Below are positions 9,662 through 16,973 of a stretch of DNA of 55,644 bases, piece after piece (the stretch's first letter is position 1; every line of letters starts with the position of its first letter). Made by a program: the position numbers and the translations under genes. Origin of the DNA: DATLYH01 sp035575035 (lineage in GTDB: Bacteria > Planctomycetota > Planctomycetia > Gemmatales > Gemmataceae); contig DATLYH010000401.1 in the NCBI GenBank assembly GCA_035575035.1, positions 1-55,644 of the forward strand. Reading direction: 5' to 3'. The notes under the pieces are model-generated. The model saw nothing but the letters and a program-made list of their open reading frames with translations, was not told where the DNA came from and searched no databases.

Positions 9662-10183
9662 ATGAACCGGACCAAGTCAAACCGCCCCGCTCGTGCTGGG
9701 CGGCATATCCTGGTTGTCGAGGACAATCCGGATGGGCGGGAGACGCTCCGCGTCCTGCTGGAGCTACTGGGCCATCGGGTGGACGTGGCGGCGGACGGCT
9801 CGGAAGGAGTTGCCAAGGCCCTGGCCCTGCGTCCGGAGATCGCCGTGGTGGACATCGGCCTGCCGGTCCTGGACGGCTACCAGGTAGCCCGCCAGCTCCG
9901 CGCTGCCCTTGGCCGCGACATCTTTCTGATCGCGCACACCGGCTATGGCCAGCCCGAGGATCGGCAGCGCGCCCTGGCTGCGGGCTTTGACCTCCACCTG
10001 GTCAAGCCGGTCGAGGTCGAGGAACTCTCCGCCTGCCTGAGCCAGGCCACGGTCGATCCCTGTTTCCGTCGGCCGCCTGGCTTTGCCGCAGAGCAGCGAG
10101 CCGCTTGTCTCGACCCACCGCCACACCGCAAGAACGGTAACCGGGTCGAGGAGAACTTCCGCCGTCTGGATCGTGTCCGTTAG
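9662..10183 (+). CDS. Single-domain response regulator (CheY-like receiver)
   Basis: A 173-residue protein with one receiver domain (about 14-125) and a short basic tail without an output domain. Visible phosphorylation residues are the acidic pair in VVEDN (20-21), phospho-acceptor Asp64 in VVDIGLPVLDGYQ, Thr93 in AHTGYG and Lys115 in LVKPVE. The IAHTGYGQPEDR stretch is typical of receivers attached to hybrid histidine kinases or stand-alone DivK-like regulators. ATG 9662 is preferred over an upstream in-frame start at 9329 because a purine-rich GGAGAAG ribosome site lies just before it and the extra 111 residues look non-coding. The cognate kinase is not adjacent. The sigma-54 regulator 300 bp downstream suggests a common signalling context. 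Confidence 0.85.
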   Translation: MNRTKSNRPARAGRHILVVEDNPDGRETLRVLLELLGHRVDVAADGSEGVAKALALRPEIAVVDIGLPVLDGYQVARQLRAALGRDIFLIAHTGYGQPEDRQRALAAGFDLHLVKPVEVEELSACLSQATVDPCFRRPPGFAAEQRAACLDPPPHRKNGNRVEENFRRLDRVR

Positions 10184-10238
10184 ACATCGGGAAACGGTTG
10201 GCATTTATCAGCGCCTAGAGCATCCGCGACGGGTGCCT

Positions 10239-10307
10239 TGGTACAAGCCCGGAGCACCCACGCCGGGGCAAACTTTATCCCGGCGCGGGCGCTCTGGGTT
10301 CTGACCA
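10239..10307. repeat. Imperfect long palindrome in intergenic region
   Basis: Core arms at 10248-10267 and 10279-10298 (left begins cccggagcaccc, right ends gcgctctggg) pair over 20 positions with two A-C mismatches and one G-U pair around an 11-nt AT-richer centre. A weaker outer arm (tggtacaagc against ttctgacca) extends it to about 69 bp. There is no T-run, so it is not a standard terminator. It resembles a dispersed intergenic palindromic repeat. The rest of 10184-10485 shows nothing I can name. Confidence 0.55.
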
Positions 10308-10485
10308 GAGACGGGCTGCTTTCCGCGCCCGTAGCCTTCGTTCGCGCTTCCGGCTTCAATTCGTTAGTGCTTCCTGCGCACCAGGGAATGATACCCTCGC
10401 TTTCCCGTCGCCTTGAAAACCCCGACCCGCTCAGATAGAGTGAACCCAATGGCCTTACCCAATCACAGGAACTTCAAGAACCATC

Positions 10486-11961
10486 ATGGCCGACAACAGG
10501 GAAGCTCTCTCAACCTCCGAACCGGCGGCTGCCGGAGCACCCCCGGCTGGGAACCCCGGCCTGTTGCAGCGGCGCATCCTGATTGCCGAGGACAGCGAGA
10601 GCACCCGCAAACAGCTGCAACAACTGCTGGGGGCTGACCCTGAGCTGCGGGTGGACACCGTCGCCGACGGTACCCAGGCATTGAAGGCATTGCTGGAGCA
10701 GCCCTACAGTGTCGTCTTGACTGACCTGAAGATGCCTCGGGTTGACGGCATGCAGCTGATCGAGGAGGTGCAAAAGCGGCGTCTACCGGTAACAGTGATT
10801 GTGACCACCGGGCACGGCAGTATCGACGAGGCGGTCAAGGCCATCCGTCTGGGCGCCTACGACTTCCTCACCAAGCCGATCGACATGGAGCACCTCCGCC
10901 TGGTGCTCCAGCGCGCCCTCCGTGAGCGGACGCTGCTCGACGAGGTCGCCTCGCTGCGCGAGCAGCTTCAAGGCCGCTACTCCTTCCAGAGCATCCTCAG
11001 CAAGAACCCCCGGATGCACGCCATTTTCGAGCTGATCAGCCACGTCGCCCAGACCGCCAGCACCGTGCTGATCGAGGGGGAGACCGGCACGGGCAAGGAG
11101 ATGGTCGCCCGCGCGATCCACAACGCTTCTCAGGTGCGTACCGGGCCGCTGGTGGCGGTCAACTGCGCCGCCCTGCCCGAAAGCCTCCTGGAAAGCGAGT
11201 TGTTCGGCCACGAGAAGGGGGCCTTTACCAGCGCTGTCAACCAGCGCAAGGGGCGTTTCGAGTTGGCGCATGGCGGGACGATCTTCCTGGACGAGGTGGG
11301 AGACGTGCCGGCCGCCATGCAGGCCAAGCTGCTCCGCGTCCTCCAAGAGCGCCGCTTCGAGCGCGTCGGCGGCACCCAGAGCATTGAGGTCGATGTCCGC
11401 GTCATCGCCGCCACCAACCGCAACCTGCAGCAGATGGTCAAGGAGGGGAAGTTCCGGGAAGACCTGTACTATCGGCTGAACGTGGTCAAGATCGACCTTC
11501 CGCCCCTGCGCGACCGCCCCGAGGACATTCCGCTGTTGGCCACCCATTTTGCGCAGAAGTATGCTCGGCCGGGCAGCGGCCCCAAGCAGATCGCCCCGGA
11601 GGCCATGGAGGTGCTGCTCCGCTACCGCTGGCCTGGGAATGTCCGCGAGTTGGAAAACGCCATCGAGCGCGCCTGCATCACGGCCCAGGATGATGTCATC
11701 CGCCCCGAGAACCTGCCGCCGGAGTTGATGAAGCCGGCCAAGACACGTTTCGCCTTCGACATCGACCTGTCCCGGCCGCTGGCCGAGCAACTCGCCGAGG
11801 TTACGGCGGCGTTTGAGGAGCGCTACCTGCGCAAGGCCCTGAAGAAGAGCCGCGGCCACGTCGGCCGTTGCGCCCGCATCTGCGGCCTGTCCCGACGGAG
11901 CGTCAGCGACAAGATCGCCCAGTACAAGATCGACAAGTCCCAGTTCAAGGACGGCGAGTAA
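10486..11961 (+). CDS. NtrC-family sigma-54-dependent response regulator
   Basis: A 491-residue three-domain activator of sigma-54 RNA polymerase. The receiver domain (about 29-145) has acidic AEDS (35-38), phospho-acceptor Asp80 in VVLTDLKMPRVDG, Thr in VTTGHG and Lys130 in FLTKPID. The central AAA+ domain (about 165-400) has Walker A GETGTGKE (198-205), the sigma-54 contact loop as GAFTSA (245-250) rather than the usual GAFTGA, Walker B GGTIFLDEVGD, and the sensor segments DVRVIAATNR and RWPGNVRELENA. A C-terminal Fis-type helix-turn-helix ends RGHVGRCARICGLSRRSVSDKIAQYKID. About 220 bp downstream lies a strong sigma-54 promoter (12184-12200), a natural candidate target. Its own sensor kinase is not recognised nearby. 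Confidence 0.93.
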   Translation: MADNREALSTSEPAAAGAPPAGNPGLLQRRILIAEDSESTRKQLQQLLGADPELRVDTVADGTQALKALLEQPYSVVLTDLKMPRVDGMQLIEEVQKRRLPVTVIVTTGHGSIDEAVKAIRLGAYDFLTKPIDMEHLRLVLQRALRERTLLDEVASLREQLQGRYSFQSILSKNPRMHAIFELISHVAQTASTVLIEGETGTGKEMVARAIHNASQVRTGPLVAVNCAALPESLLESELFGHEKGAFTSAVNQRKGRFELAHGGTIFLDEVGDVPAAMQAKLLRVLQERRFERVGGTQSIEVDVRVIAATNRNLQQMVKEGKFREDLYYRLNVVKIDLPPLRDRPEDIPLLATHFAQKYARPGSGPKQIAPEAMEVLLRYRWPGNVRELENAIERACITAQDDVIRPENLPPELMKPAKTRFAFDIDLSRPLAEQLAEVTAAFEERYLRKALKKSRGHVGRCARICGLSRRSVSDKIAQYKIDKSQFKDGE

Positions 11962-12183
11962 TCCGGTTGCCGCCGACCCCGAAATTGAGAACGTCTCCTC
12001 CCATCCGCTGATGCGGCCTCTTCCCGCCCGGCCGGTCCCGGGCTGAACCTCCTCAATGCAAACGAGCTTCAACCCGGCGAAGCCACCGGCTCGCTAAACT
12101 TCCTACCTGATAAGCTCTTGCTCATCGCTTTCCCGATTGTGCAGCGAGGCGGCCAGCAGCCCAGCTGAGGTCCCGACTAAGAA

Positions 12184-12200
12184 TTGGCACAGTTCGTGCA
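12184..12200 (+). promoter_or_regulatory. Sigma-54 (-24/-12) promoter
   Basis: TTGGCACAGTTCGTGCA matches the sigma-54 consensus YTGGCACGRNNNTTGCW at nearly every position, with exactly ten bases between the GG and GC dinucleotides. Transcription should start near 12211. That places the first in-frame ATG at 12220 almost at the 5' end and favours the ATG at 12259, which has a GGGGAA ribosome site. An NtrC-family activator gene ends 222 bp upstream. Confidence 0.65.
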
Positions 12201-12258
12201 TCACAATGGATGAGTTGGCATGGCCAGACTGCTGACCGATCCTTTGGGGAATGCAGCG

Positions 12259-12414
12259 ATGGTTGGGACAAAAGAAGTCATCAAGGAGACGATGGACGAC
12301 GCCGCGGACAGCACTCGGGAGCTGACCATCCGGGCCGAGGAGAAGATCAAGGAAACGGTTGCCGAGGTCAGCGAGGAGCAGGCAAGCAAAAGGAATCGGG
12401 CCCGAGCAGAGTAA
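12259..12414 (+). CDS. Small charged helical protein behind a sigma-54 promoter
   Basis: A 51-residue, strongly charged, probably all-helical protein beginning MVGTKEVIKETMDDAADSTRELT and ending in a basic tail. The heptad-like spacing of Val/Ile/Leu among Lys and Glu resembles small stress or membrane-associated proteins and the longer helical protein at 14488. No family can be assigned. An ATG at 12220 would add 13 residues, but the predicted sigma-54 start site near 12211 leaves no room for a ribosome site there. The placement between the sigma-54 promoter and the AI-2E-type permease gene argues for expression. Being short, it could still be a chance open frame. Confidence 0.5.
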   Translation: MVGTKEVIKETMDDAADSTRELTIRAEEKIKETVAEVSEEQASKRNRARAE

Positions 12415-12529
12415 TACAGGATCAGTTGGGGTTGTCCTCGTTGCCGCTTGCGGCCACGGAAATGACACCGGGGTGTCACTTGGTCCCCGGTCAAGATGAG
12501 GATACGTCTTGGCAGAGAAAGGACGGACG

Positions 12530-14392
12530 ATGGCCACCCGACTCGGCTCCAACCGATGGCAGCGCTCGCTGGCGGTTTTGACCACTTTCGTCGTCGTCGT
12601 GCTGGTCATTGCCTGTCTGTACCTTGCCCGGTCGGTCCTTATCCCGGTCGCCCTGGCAATCCTGCTGACCTTTCTGCTCAGCCCGCTGGTCACAGCGTTA
12701 CAGCGGCGCGGCCTGCGGCGGGTTCCGGCGGTCATCGTGGTGGTTGCCCTGACAGGGCTGCTGCTGGGCGGGCTCGGCTGGCTGCTCGCCGACCGGGTGG
12801 CAAGCCTGGCCAATGACCTGCCCGCGCATCGAGAGAACATCACCCGCAAGCTCAACGACCTGCGCGGGCTGGGCAAGGAAGGCACGATCGAGAAGGTCTC
12901 CCGCACCGTCAAGGAGGTGGCCAAGGAGCTAGAGAAGGACAGCACACCGACCGACCCGGACAAGAAGGTATTGCCGGTGCCGCCCATCCCGGTGAAGGTG
13001 GTGGAAGATGCTCCCCTCTTGGGACTGGAGACATTCTTACAGAATGCCGGTCCGCTGCTGGAGCCGTTGGCATCCGCCGGACTGGTGGTGGTGCTGGTGA
13101 TCTTCATGCTGGTCCAGCGCGAGGATCTGCGCAACCGGCTGATCCGGCTCTTCGGCCACGGCCACCTCACCGTGACCACCAAGGCCCTGGACGAGGCCGG
13201 CCAGCGCATCAGCCGCTATCTGCTGATGCAACTGATCATCAACAGCACGTTCGGACTGGCCATCGGCGTGGGGTTGTTTTTCATCGGCGTGCCGTATGCC
13301 CTGCTATGGGGGTTCCTGGCTGCCGTGCTTCGCTACATCCCATACGTCGGGCCGTGGGTGGCCGCCCTGCTGGCCCTGGCGATGACCCTGATCACCTTCG
13401 AGGGCTGGACGCCGCTGCTTGTGGTGCTGGGGCTGTTCCTGGTCTGCGAGCTGATCAGCAACATGGTCATGGAACCGCTCCTGTACGGCCAGAGCATCGG
13501 CGTCTCCGAGGCGGCGCTGCTGGTGGCGGTGGCCTTCTGGACGTGGGTCTGGGGGCCGGTCGGCCTGGTGCTGGCCGCCCCGCTGACCGTCTGCCTGGTG
13601 GTGCTGGGCAAGTATGTCCCGCACCTGGAGTTCTTCGACATCCTGTTGGGCGCCCGGCCGGTCCTGGGTCCCGACGTCCGCTACTACCAGCGGCTGCTGG
13701 CCCGCGATCAGGACGAGGCGGCGGACGTGGCCGCGGAGCAGCTGCGAGCGTCGTCACTGGAGCAGGTCTACGATCACATCCTGATCCCAGCCCTGACGGC
13801 GGCCCGGCGCGATCTGGAGAATGAGCGGCTGACCGAGGACGAAGCCCAGTTCGTGATCACGGCGACGCGCGAGATCGCCGAGGAGTTGGCCGTCCAGGCG
13901 CGCGAGCAGACCCCCGTCGAGGAGGCTGGGGCCGCCCCGCTGCCGGTGGTTTCGGTGATGGCCTGCCCGGCCCGAGATGAGGCGGACGAGGCCGCCCTGG
14001 TGATGCTGCGGAACCTGCTGGAGCCGGCCGGCTGCCGGGTGGAGGTCATGACCAGCGAGATGTTGGCGTCGGAAGTGATCTCCAAGGTCGGCGAGGAGCG
14101 GCCGCCGTTGATCTGTGTGGCCTCGCTGCCGCCCGGCGGGTTGGCCCACACGCGCTATTTGTGCCTGCGGCTGCGGTCGCGCCATCCCGGCCTGAAGGTT
14201 GCAGTCGGCCGCTGGGGCCCAGGGACCGACCGGGAGAAGGACCGCGACCGGCTACAGGCCGCCGGCGCCGACTACCTCGGGACGACCCTGCAAGAAACGC
14301 GCAACCAGATCCTTGAATTCGTGCGCGTCTTCCGCCACCGCGCCCAGTCGGAGACGACCGGGGAAGCCGTTGTAGTGGCCGCGGCGGTGTAG
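12530..14392 (+). CDS. AI-2E family (PerM-like) permease with C-terminal soluble domain
   Basis: A 620-residue membrane protein. The first ~370 residues have the AI-2E/PerM layout: an N-terminal hydrophobic pair (TTFVVVVLVIACLYLA, VALAILLTFLLSPLV), a charged periplasmic or cytosolic segment (about 95-165), then further helices containing PYVGPWVAALLAL and the late VWGPVGLVLAAPLTVCLVV motif. Beyond about residue 375 is a soluble region, and the last ~130 residues (VVSVMACPARDEADEAAL ... DYLGTTLQET) look like a flavodoxin-fold or cobalamin-binding-like module without an obvious DxHxxG. Members of the family export or import various small molecules; the substrate is unknown. ATG 12530 is chosen for its AAAGGACGG site; an in-frame TTG at 12509 lacks one. 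It may be co-regulated with the small gene upstream. Confidence 0.85.
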   Translation: MATRLGSNRWQRSLAVLTTFVVVVLVIACLYLARSVLIPVALAILLTFLLSPLVTALQRRGLRRVPAVIVVVALTGLLLGGLGWLLADRVASLANDLPAHRENITRKLNDLRGLGKEGTIEKVSRTVKEVAKELEKDSTPTDPDKKVLPVPPIPVKVVEDAPLLGLETFLQNAGPLLEPLASAGLVVVLVIFMLVQREDLRNRLIRLFGHGHLTVTTKALDEAGQRISRYLLMQLIINSTFGLAIGVGLFFIGVPYALLWGFLAAVLRYIPYVGPWVAALLALAMTLITFEGWTPLLVVLGLFLVCELISNMVMEPLLYGQSIGVSEAALLVAVAFWTWVWGPVGLVLAAPLTVCLVVLGKYVPHLEFFDILLGARPVLGPDVRYYQRLLARDQDEAADVAAEQLRASSLEQVYDHILIPALTAARRDLENERLTEDEAQFVITATREIAEELAVQAREQTPVEEAGAAPLPVVSVMACPARDEADEAALVMLRNLLEPAGCRVEVMTSEMLASEVISKVGEERPPLICVASLPPGGLAHTRYLCLRLRSRHPGLKVAVGRWGPGTDREKDRDRLQAAGADYLGTTLQETRNQILEFVRVFRHRAQSETTGEAVVVAAAV

Positions 14393-14452
14393 CGGCGGCC
14401 GGGCTTCGTCGGCAAGTAGGTGTCATGCTCCCTTCGGGGGCGTCTTGAACCA

Positions 14453-14470
14453 GGGCCCTTGAGCGGGCCC
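14453..14470 (+). promoter_or_regulatory. Short hairpin next to the ribosome site of the 14488 gene
   Basis: GGGCCC at 14453-14458 and again at 14465-14470 form a 6-bp GC stem with a 6-nt loop, directly before the AAAGGAGGA ribosome site. It may modulate translation or stabilise the mRNA. In a genome this GC-rich a chance occurrence is quite possible. Confidence 0.3.
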
Positions 14471-14487
14471 AAAGGAGGATTGCAATC

Positions 14488-14877
14488 ATGGCCAACGCAG
14501 GAACCCGCAACTTCGGCCCGAACCTCGACCCGCTGACGGCGCCGGAGCGGCGCCCGGGCCAACCGGCCCCCGAGGGCGGCGAGAGCGGCCTCATTGCCAC
14601 GGTGAAGGAGAAGGCCCAAGACATCGCCGAGACGGCCGGCAATCTGGCCGGTCAGGCCAAGGAAAAGGTGCAGGGGCTGACCGCGGCAGCCGCCGAGTCG
14701 GTGGTCGGGGCCAAGGACACAGTCCAGGAATGGGCCGCGGCCGGCGCCCGCTGGACCGGGGAGACAGCCGCCGAGGTCGGCGATCAGCTGACCACGCTGA
14801 TCCGCCGCTATCCGATGCCGGCCCTCTTGGCCAGCTTCGCTCTCGGCTTCCTGATCGCCCGCGCCCTCAAGCGCTGA
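14488..14877 (+). CDS. DUF883/YtxH-like membrane-anchored helical protein
   Basis: A 129-residue protein. The middle is a long amphipathic helix rich in Ala, Lys and Glu (KEKAQDIAETAGNLAGQAKEK, AKDTVQEWAAAGARW), and the C-terminus is a single membrane segment (PMPALLASFALGFLIARAL) ending in KR. This is the layout of DUF883/ElaB- and YtxH-like proteins, some of which associate with ribosomes or act in stress. The N-terminal 35 residues are Pro/Arg-rich. An AAAGGAGGA ribosome site with ideal spacing supports the ATG at 14488. It lies 95 bp after the permease gene and may share its transcript. Confidence 0.7.
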   Translation: MANAGTRNFGPNLDPLTAPERRPGQPAPEGGESGLIATVKEKAQDIAETAGNLAGQAKEKVQGLTAAAAESVVGAKDTVQEWAAAGARWTGETAAEVGDQLTTLIRRYPMPALLASFALGFLIARALKR

Positions 14878-15133
14878 GTAACGGTCTTACCCCGTATCGT
14901 CGGAACCGGTCGTTGATGCTGCTTGCGGCTTGGCCCGGAGCCGCAGGTGGCATCAACCGTGCCGGCGGTAACGATCCTCAGCCTCGGCGCAGGGATGTCG
15001 CGCCATTTTCGCACGCTTCCTGAATTCCCCCGTAGGGGCGGTTTCGGCCCTTGTCTTGTGGCCCCTCATGCGGGTTCCTATAATTTGGGTGATGGTGAAA
15101 CGGTGCCTGGCCCCGCGATGAGGTAGAAGGACC

Positions 15134-16840
15134 GTGTCGGACCGACGGCGGATTCTGGTCCTGGAAACCCCCGGCCACCCGGCGAGGAACCCGTTCGAAA
15201 ACTGCCCGGTTGCGCACGACCTGGTCCGCGTTGACAGCCTGGCCCACGGGGCCGCCCTGCTGCGCACCGAAACCTTCGACGGCATCTTCCTCGACCCCGC
15301 CGACCCCATCCTGCGCGACGGGGCGGGGAACCTGCTTTGGGCCAAGCACATCCTCGAAACCCTGGTGGATGGTGTTGCCGTTGTCGGCACCGACTTGACG
15401 GTCCTCTGGGCCAACCCCATGTTCGAGACGTGGTGTGGCGGCCCCGCCCAGGGACGCGGCTTCTACGAGGCGCTCGGCTCGCCGGAAATCCTCGGGCCCG
15501 ATTACTGCCCCTTCCATACGGCCCTGGCCGGCAAGTCTGCTACTACCCGCCTCCACTGCCACGACAACCGCTACCTGGAGCTGCACATCACCCCTGTCCG
15601 CGAACCCGGAAGCGACCGGGTCAACCAACTGATCAGCCTTGGCCGCGATGTCACCGCCGAGGTGCAGCAGCAGCAGAAGCTCGACGCCCTGCACCGCGCC
15701 GGCCGGGAGTTGGCCGCCCTGGACACCGAGCAGCTCGCCGAGATGGGGCCTGAGGAGCGCATTGAGCTGCTCAAGCAGAACATCCGCCGCTTCACCCACG
15801 ATCTGCTCCATTACGACGTCATCGAAGTCCGCTTGCTCGACCGGCAGACCGGCCGGCTGGAGCCGCTGTTGGAAGAAGGCATGTCGCCCGAGGCGGCCCA
15901 ACGTGTTCTGTACGCCGAAGCCAAGAACAACGGGGTGACCGGCTTCGTCGCCGCCACCGGCAAGAGCTACCTCTGTCCCGACACCGCCAACGACCCGCTC
16001 TACATCGAAGGAGCCCCGGGGGCGCGCTCCTCGCTGACAGTCCCCCTCATTTACCAGGACCAGGTGATCGGCACCTTCAACGTCGAGAGCCCCCAGCCCA
16101 ATGCCTTCGACGAGAATGACCTGCAATTCGCCGAGATCTTCAGCCGTGAGATTGCCGACGCCCTGCACACGTTGGAGCTGCTCTCGGCCGAGAAACGAAG
16201 CACGGCCACACAGTCGATCGAGGCCATCAGCCGGGAGGTGGCCCTGCCGGTGGACGAAATCTTGACGGCAGCGGCCGCGGTCCTCGACCGCTACATCGGC
16301 CACGACCCTGAGATGGCCGAGAAGCTGCGGCAGATCCTCCGCGGGGCTCGCTCGATCAAGCAGGTGATTCAGAAAGTGGGCGAGAACATCGCCCCGCCGG
16401 TGCCGGCCCCCGGTCGGCCGGAGGATGCCCACCCCCGCCTGAAGGGAATGCGCGTCCTGGTGGCCGACAACGACGAGCGGGTCCGCCGCTCGGCCCACGG
16501 CCTTCTGGGGCGTTGGGGCTGCGTGGTGGAGACCGCTCGCGACGGCCAGGAGATGCTTACCATGGCCCGGCTGGGCAACTACGATGTCATCCTCGCCGAC
16601 ATCCGCCTGCCCGACCTGTCCGGCTACGAGGCGTACCGGCGACTACGCGAGGCCCAACCCCAGGCCCGGGTAATCCTGATGACGGCCTTCGGCTACGACC
16701 CGTCCCATGCCATTGTTAAGGCCCGGCAGGAAGGACTCCGCTTCGTGCTCTACAAGCCGTTCCGCGTCGATCAGCTCCTGGCCGCTCTGGAAAATCCCGA
16801 GCCGCTCCCGCCCCCTGCCCCCGCCGTGGCGCGGGCCTGA
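15134..16840 (+). CDS. PAS-GAF-receiver signalling protein without kinase domain
   Basis: A 568-residue cytoplasmic signalling protein. Residues 1-60 look like a degenerate receiver (RRRILVLETPG ... TFDGIFLDPAD). A PAS domain follows (about 70-185), including a CPFHTAL segment and the end LISLGRDVTAEVQQQQK. A GAF domain spans about 210-355 (GVTGFVAATGKSYLCPDTANDPLY, SSLTVPLIYQDQVIGTFNVES). Residues 365-425 are helical and resemble a histidine-kinase dimerisation region but have no phospho-accepting H-box, and no HATPase domain follows. Residues 437-555 are a canonical receiver: VADND, DVILADIRLPDLSGYEAYR with the acceptor near 489, LMTAFG and LYKPF. The start is a GTG after AGAAGGA. It probably relays signals from a partner kinase; the ligand is unknown. 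Confidence 0.85.
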   Translation: MSDRRRILVLETPGHPARNPFENCPVAHDLVRVDSLAHGAALLRTETFDGIFLDPADPILRDGAGNLLWAKHILETLVDGVAVVGTDLTVLWANPMFETWCGGPAQGRGFYEALGSPEILGPDYCPFHTALAGKSATTRLHCHDNRYLELHITPVREPGSDRVNQLISLGRDVTAEVQQQQKLDALHRAGRELAALDTEQLAEMGPEERIELLKQNIRRFTHDLLHYDVIEVRLLDRQTGRLEPLLEEGMSPEAAQRVLYAEAKNNGVTGFVAATGKSYLCPDTANDPLYIEGAPGARSSLTVPLIYQDQVIGTFNVESPQPNAFDENDLQFAEIFSREIADALHTLELLSAEKRSTATQSIEAISREVALPVDEILTAAAAVLDRYIGHDPEMAEKLRQILRGARSIKQVIQKVGENIAPPVPAPGRPEDAHPRLKGMRVLVADNDERVRRSAHGLLGRWGCVVETARDGQEMLTMARLGNYDVILADIRLPDLSGYEAYRRLREAQPQARVILMTAFGYDPSHAIVKARQEGLRFVLYKPFRVDQLLAALENPEPLPPPAPAVARA

Positions 16841-16973
16841 GCGGCGCCTCCGGTTCGACGGAAAGGGCGGCCTGCCCGATTCCCCTTGACCCCGTCGCAA
16901 TTTTCCTGGTGTAAGATTGGTTGTAATGGTTTCTCGCTCCGGTTGAGGACAGTGAAGAAGGAAGGCAGGAAGG

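Noticed and set aside
10783..12072. A 429-codon minus-strand frame opposite the NtrC-type gene
   Set aside because: Its protein is Leu/Gly/His-rich without family marks, while the plus strand encodes every motif of a sigma-54 activator.
14978..16498. A 506-codon minus-strand frame opposite the PAS-GAF-receiver gene
   Set aside because: Shadow of a real gene; no domain, signal or ribosome site supports it.
16886..16917. TTGACC ... TAAGAT as promoter of the metallophosphoesterase gene
   Set aside because: The spacer is 20 bp, too long for a standard sigma-70 promoter.
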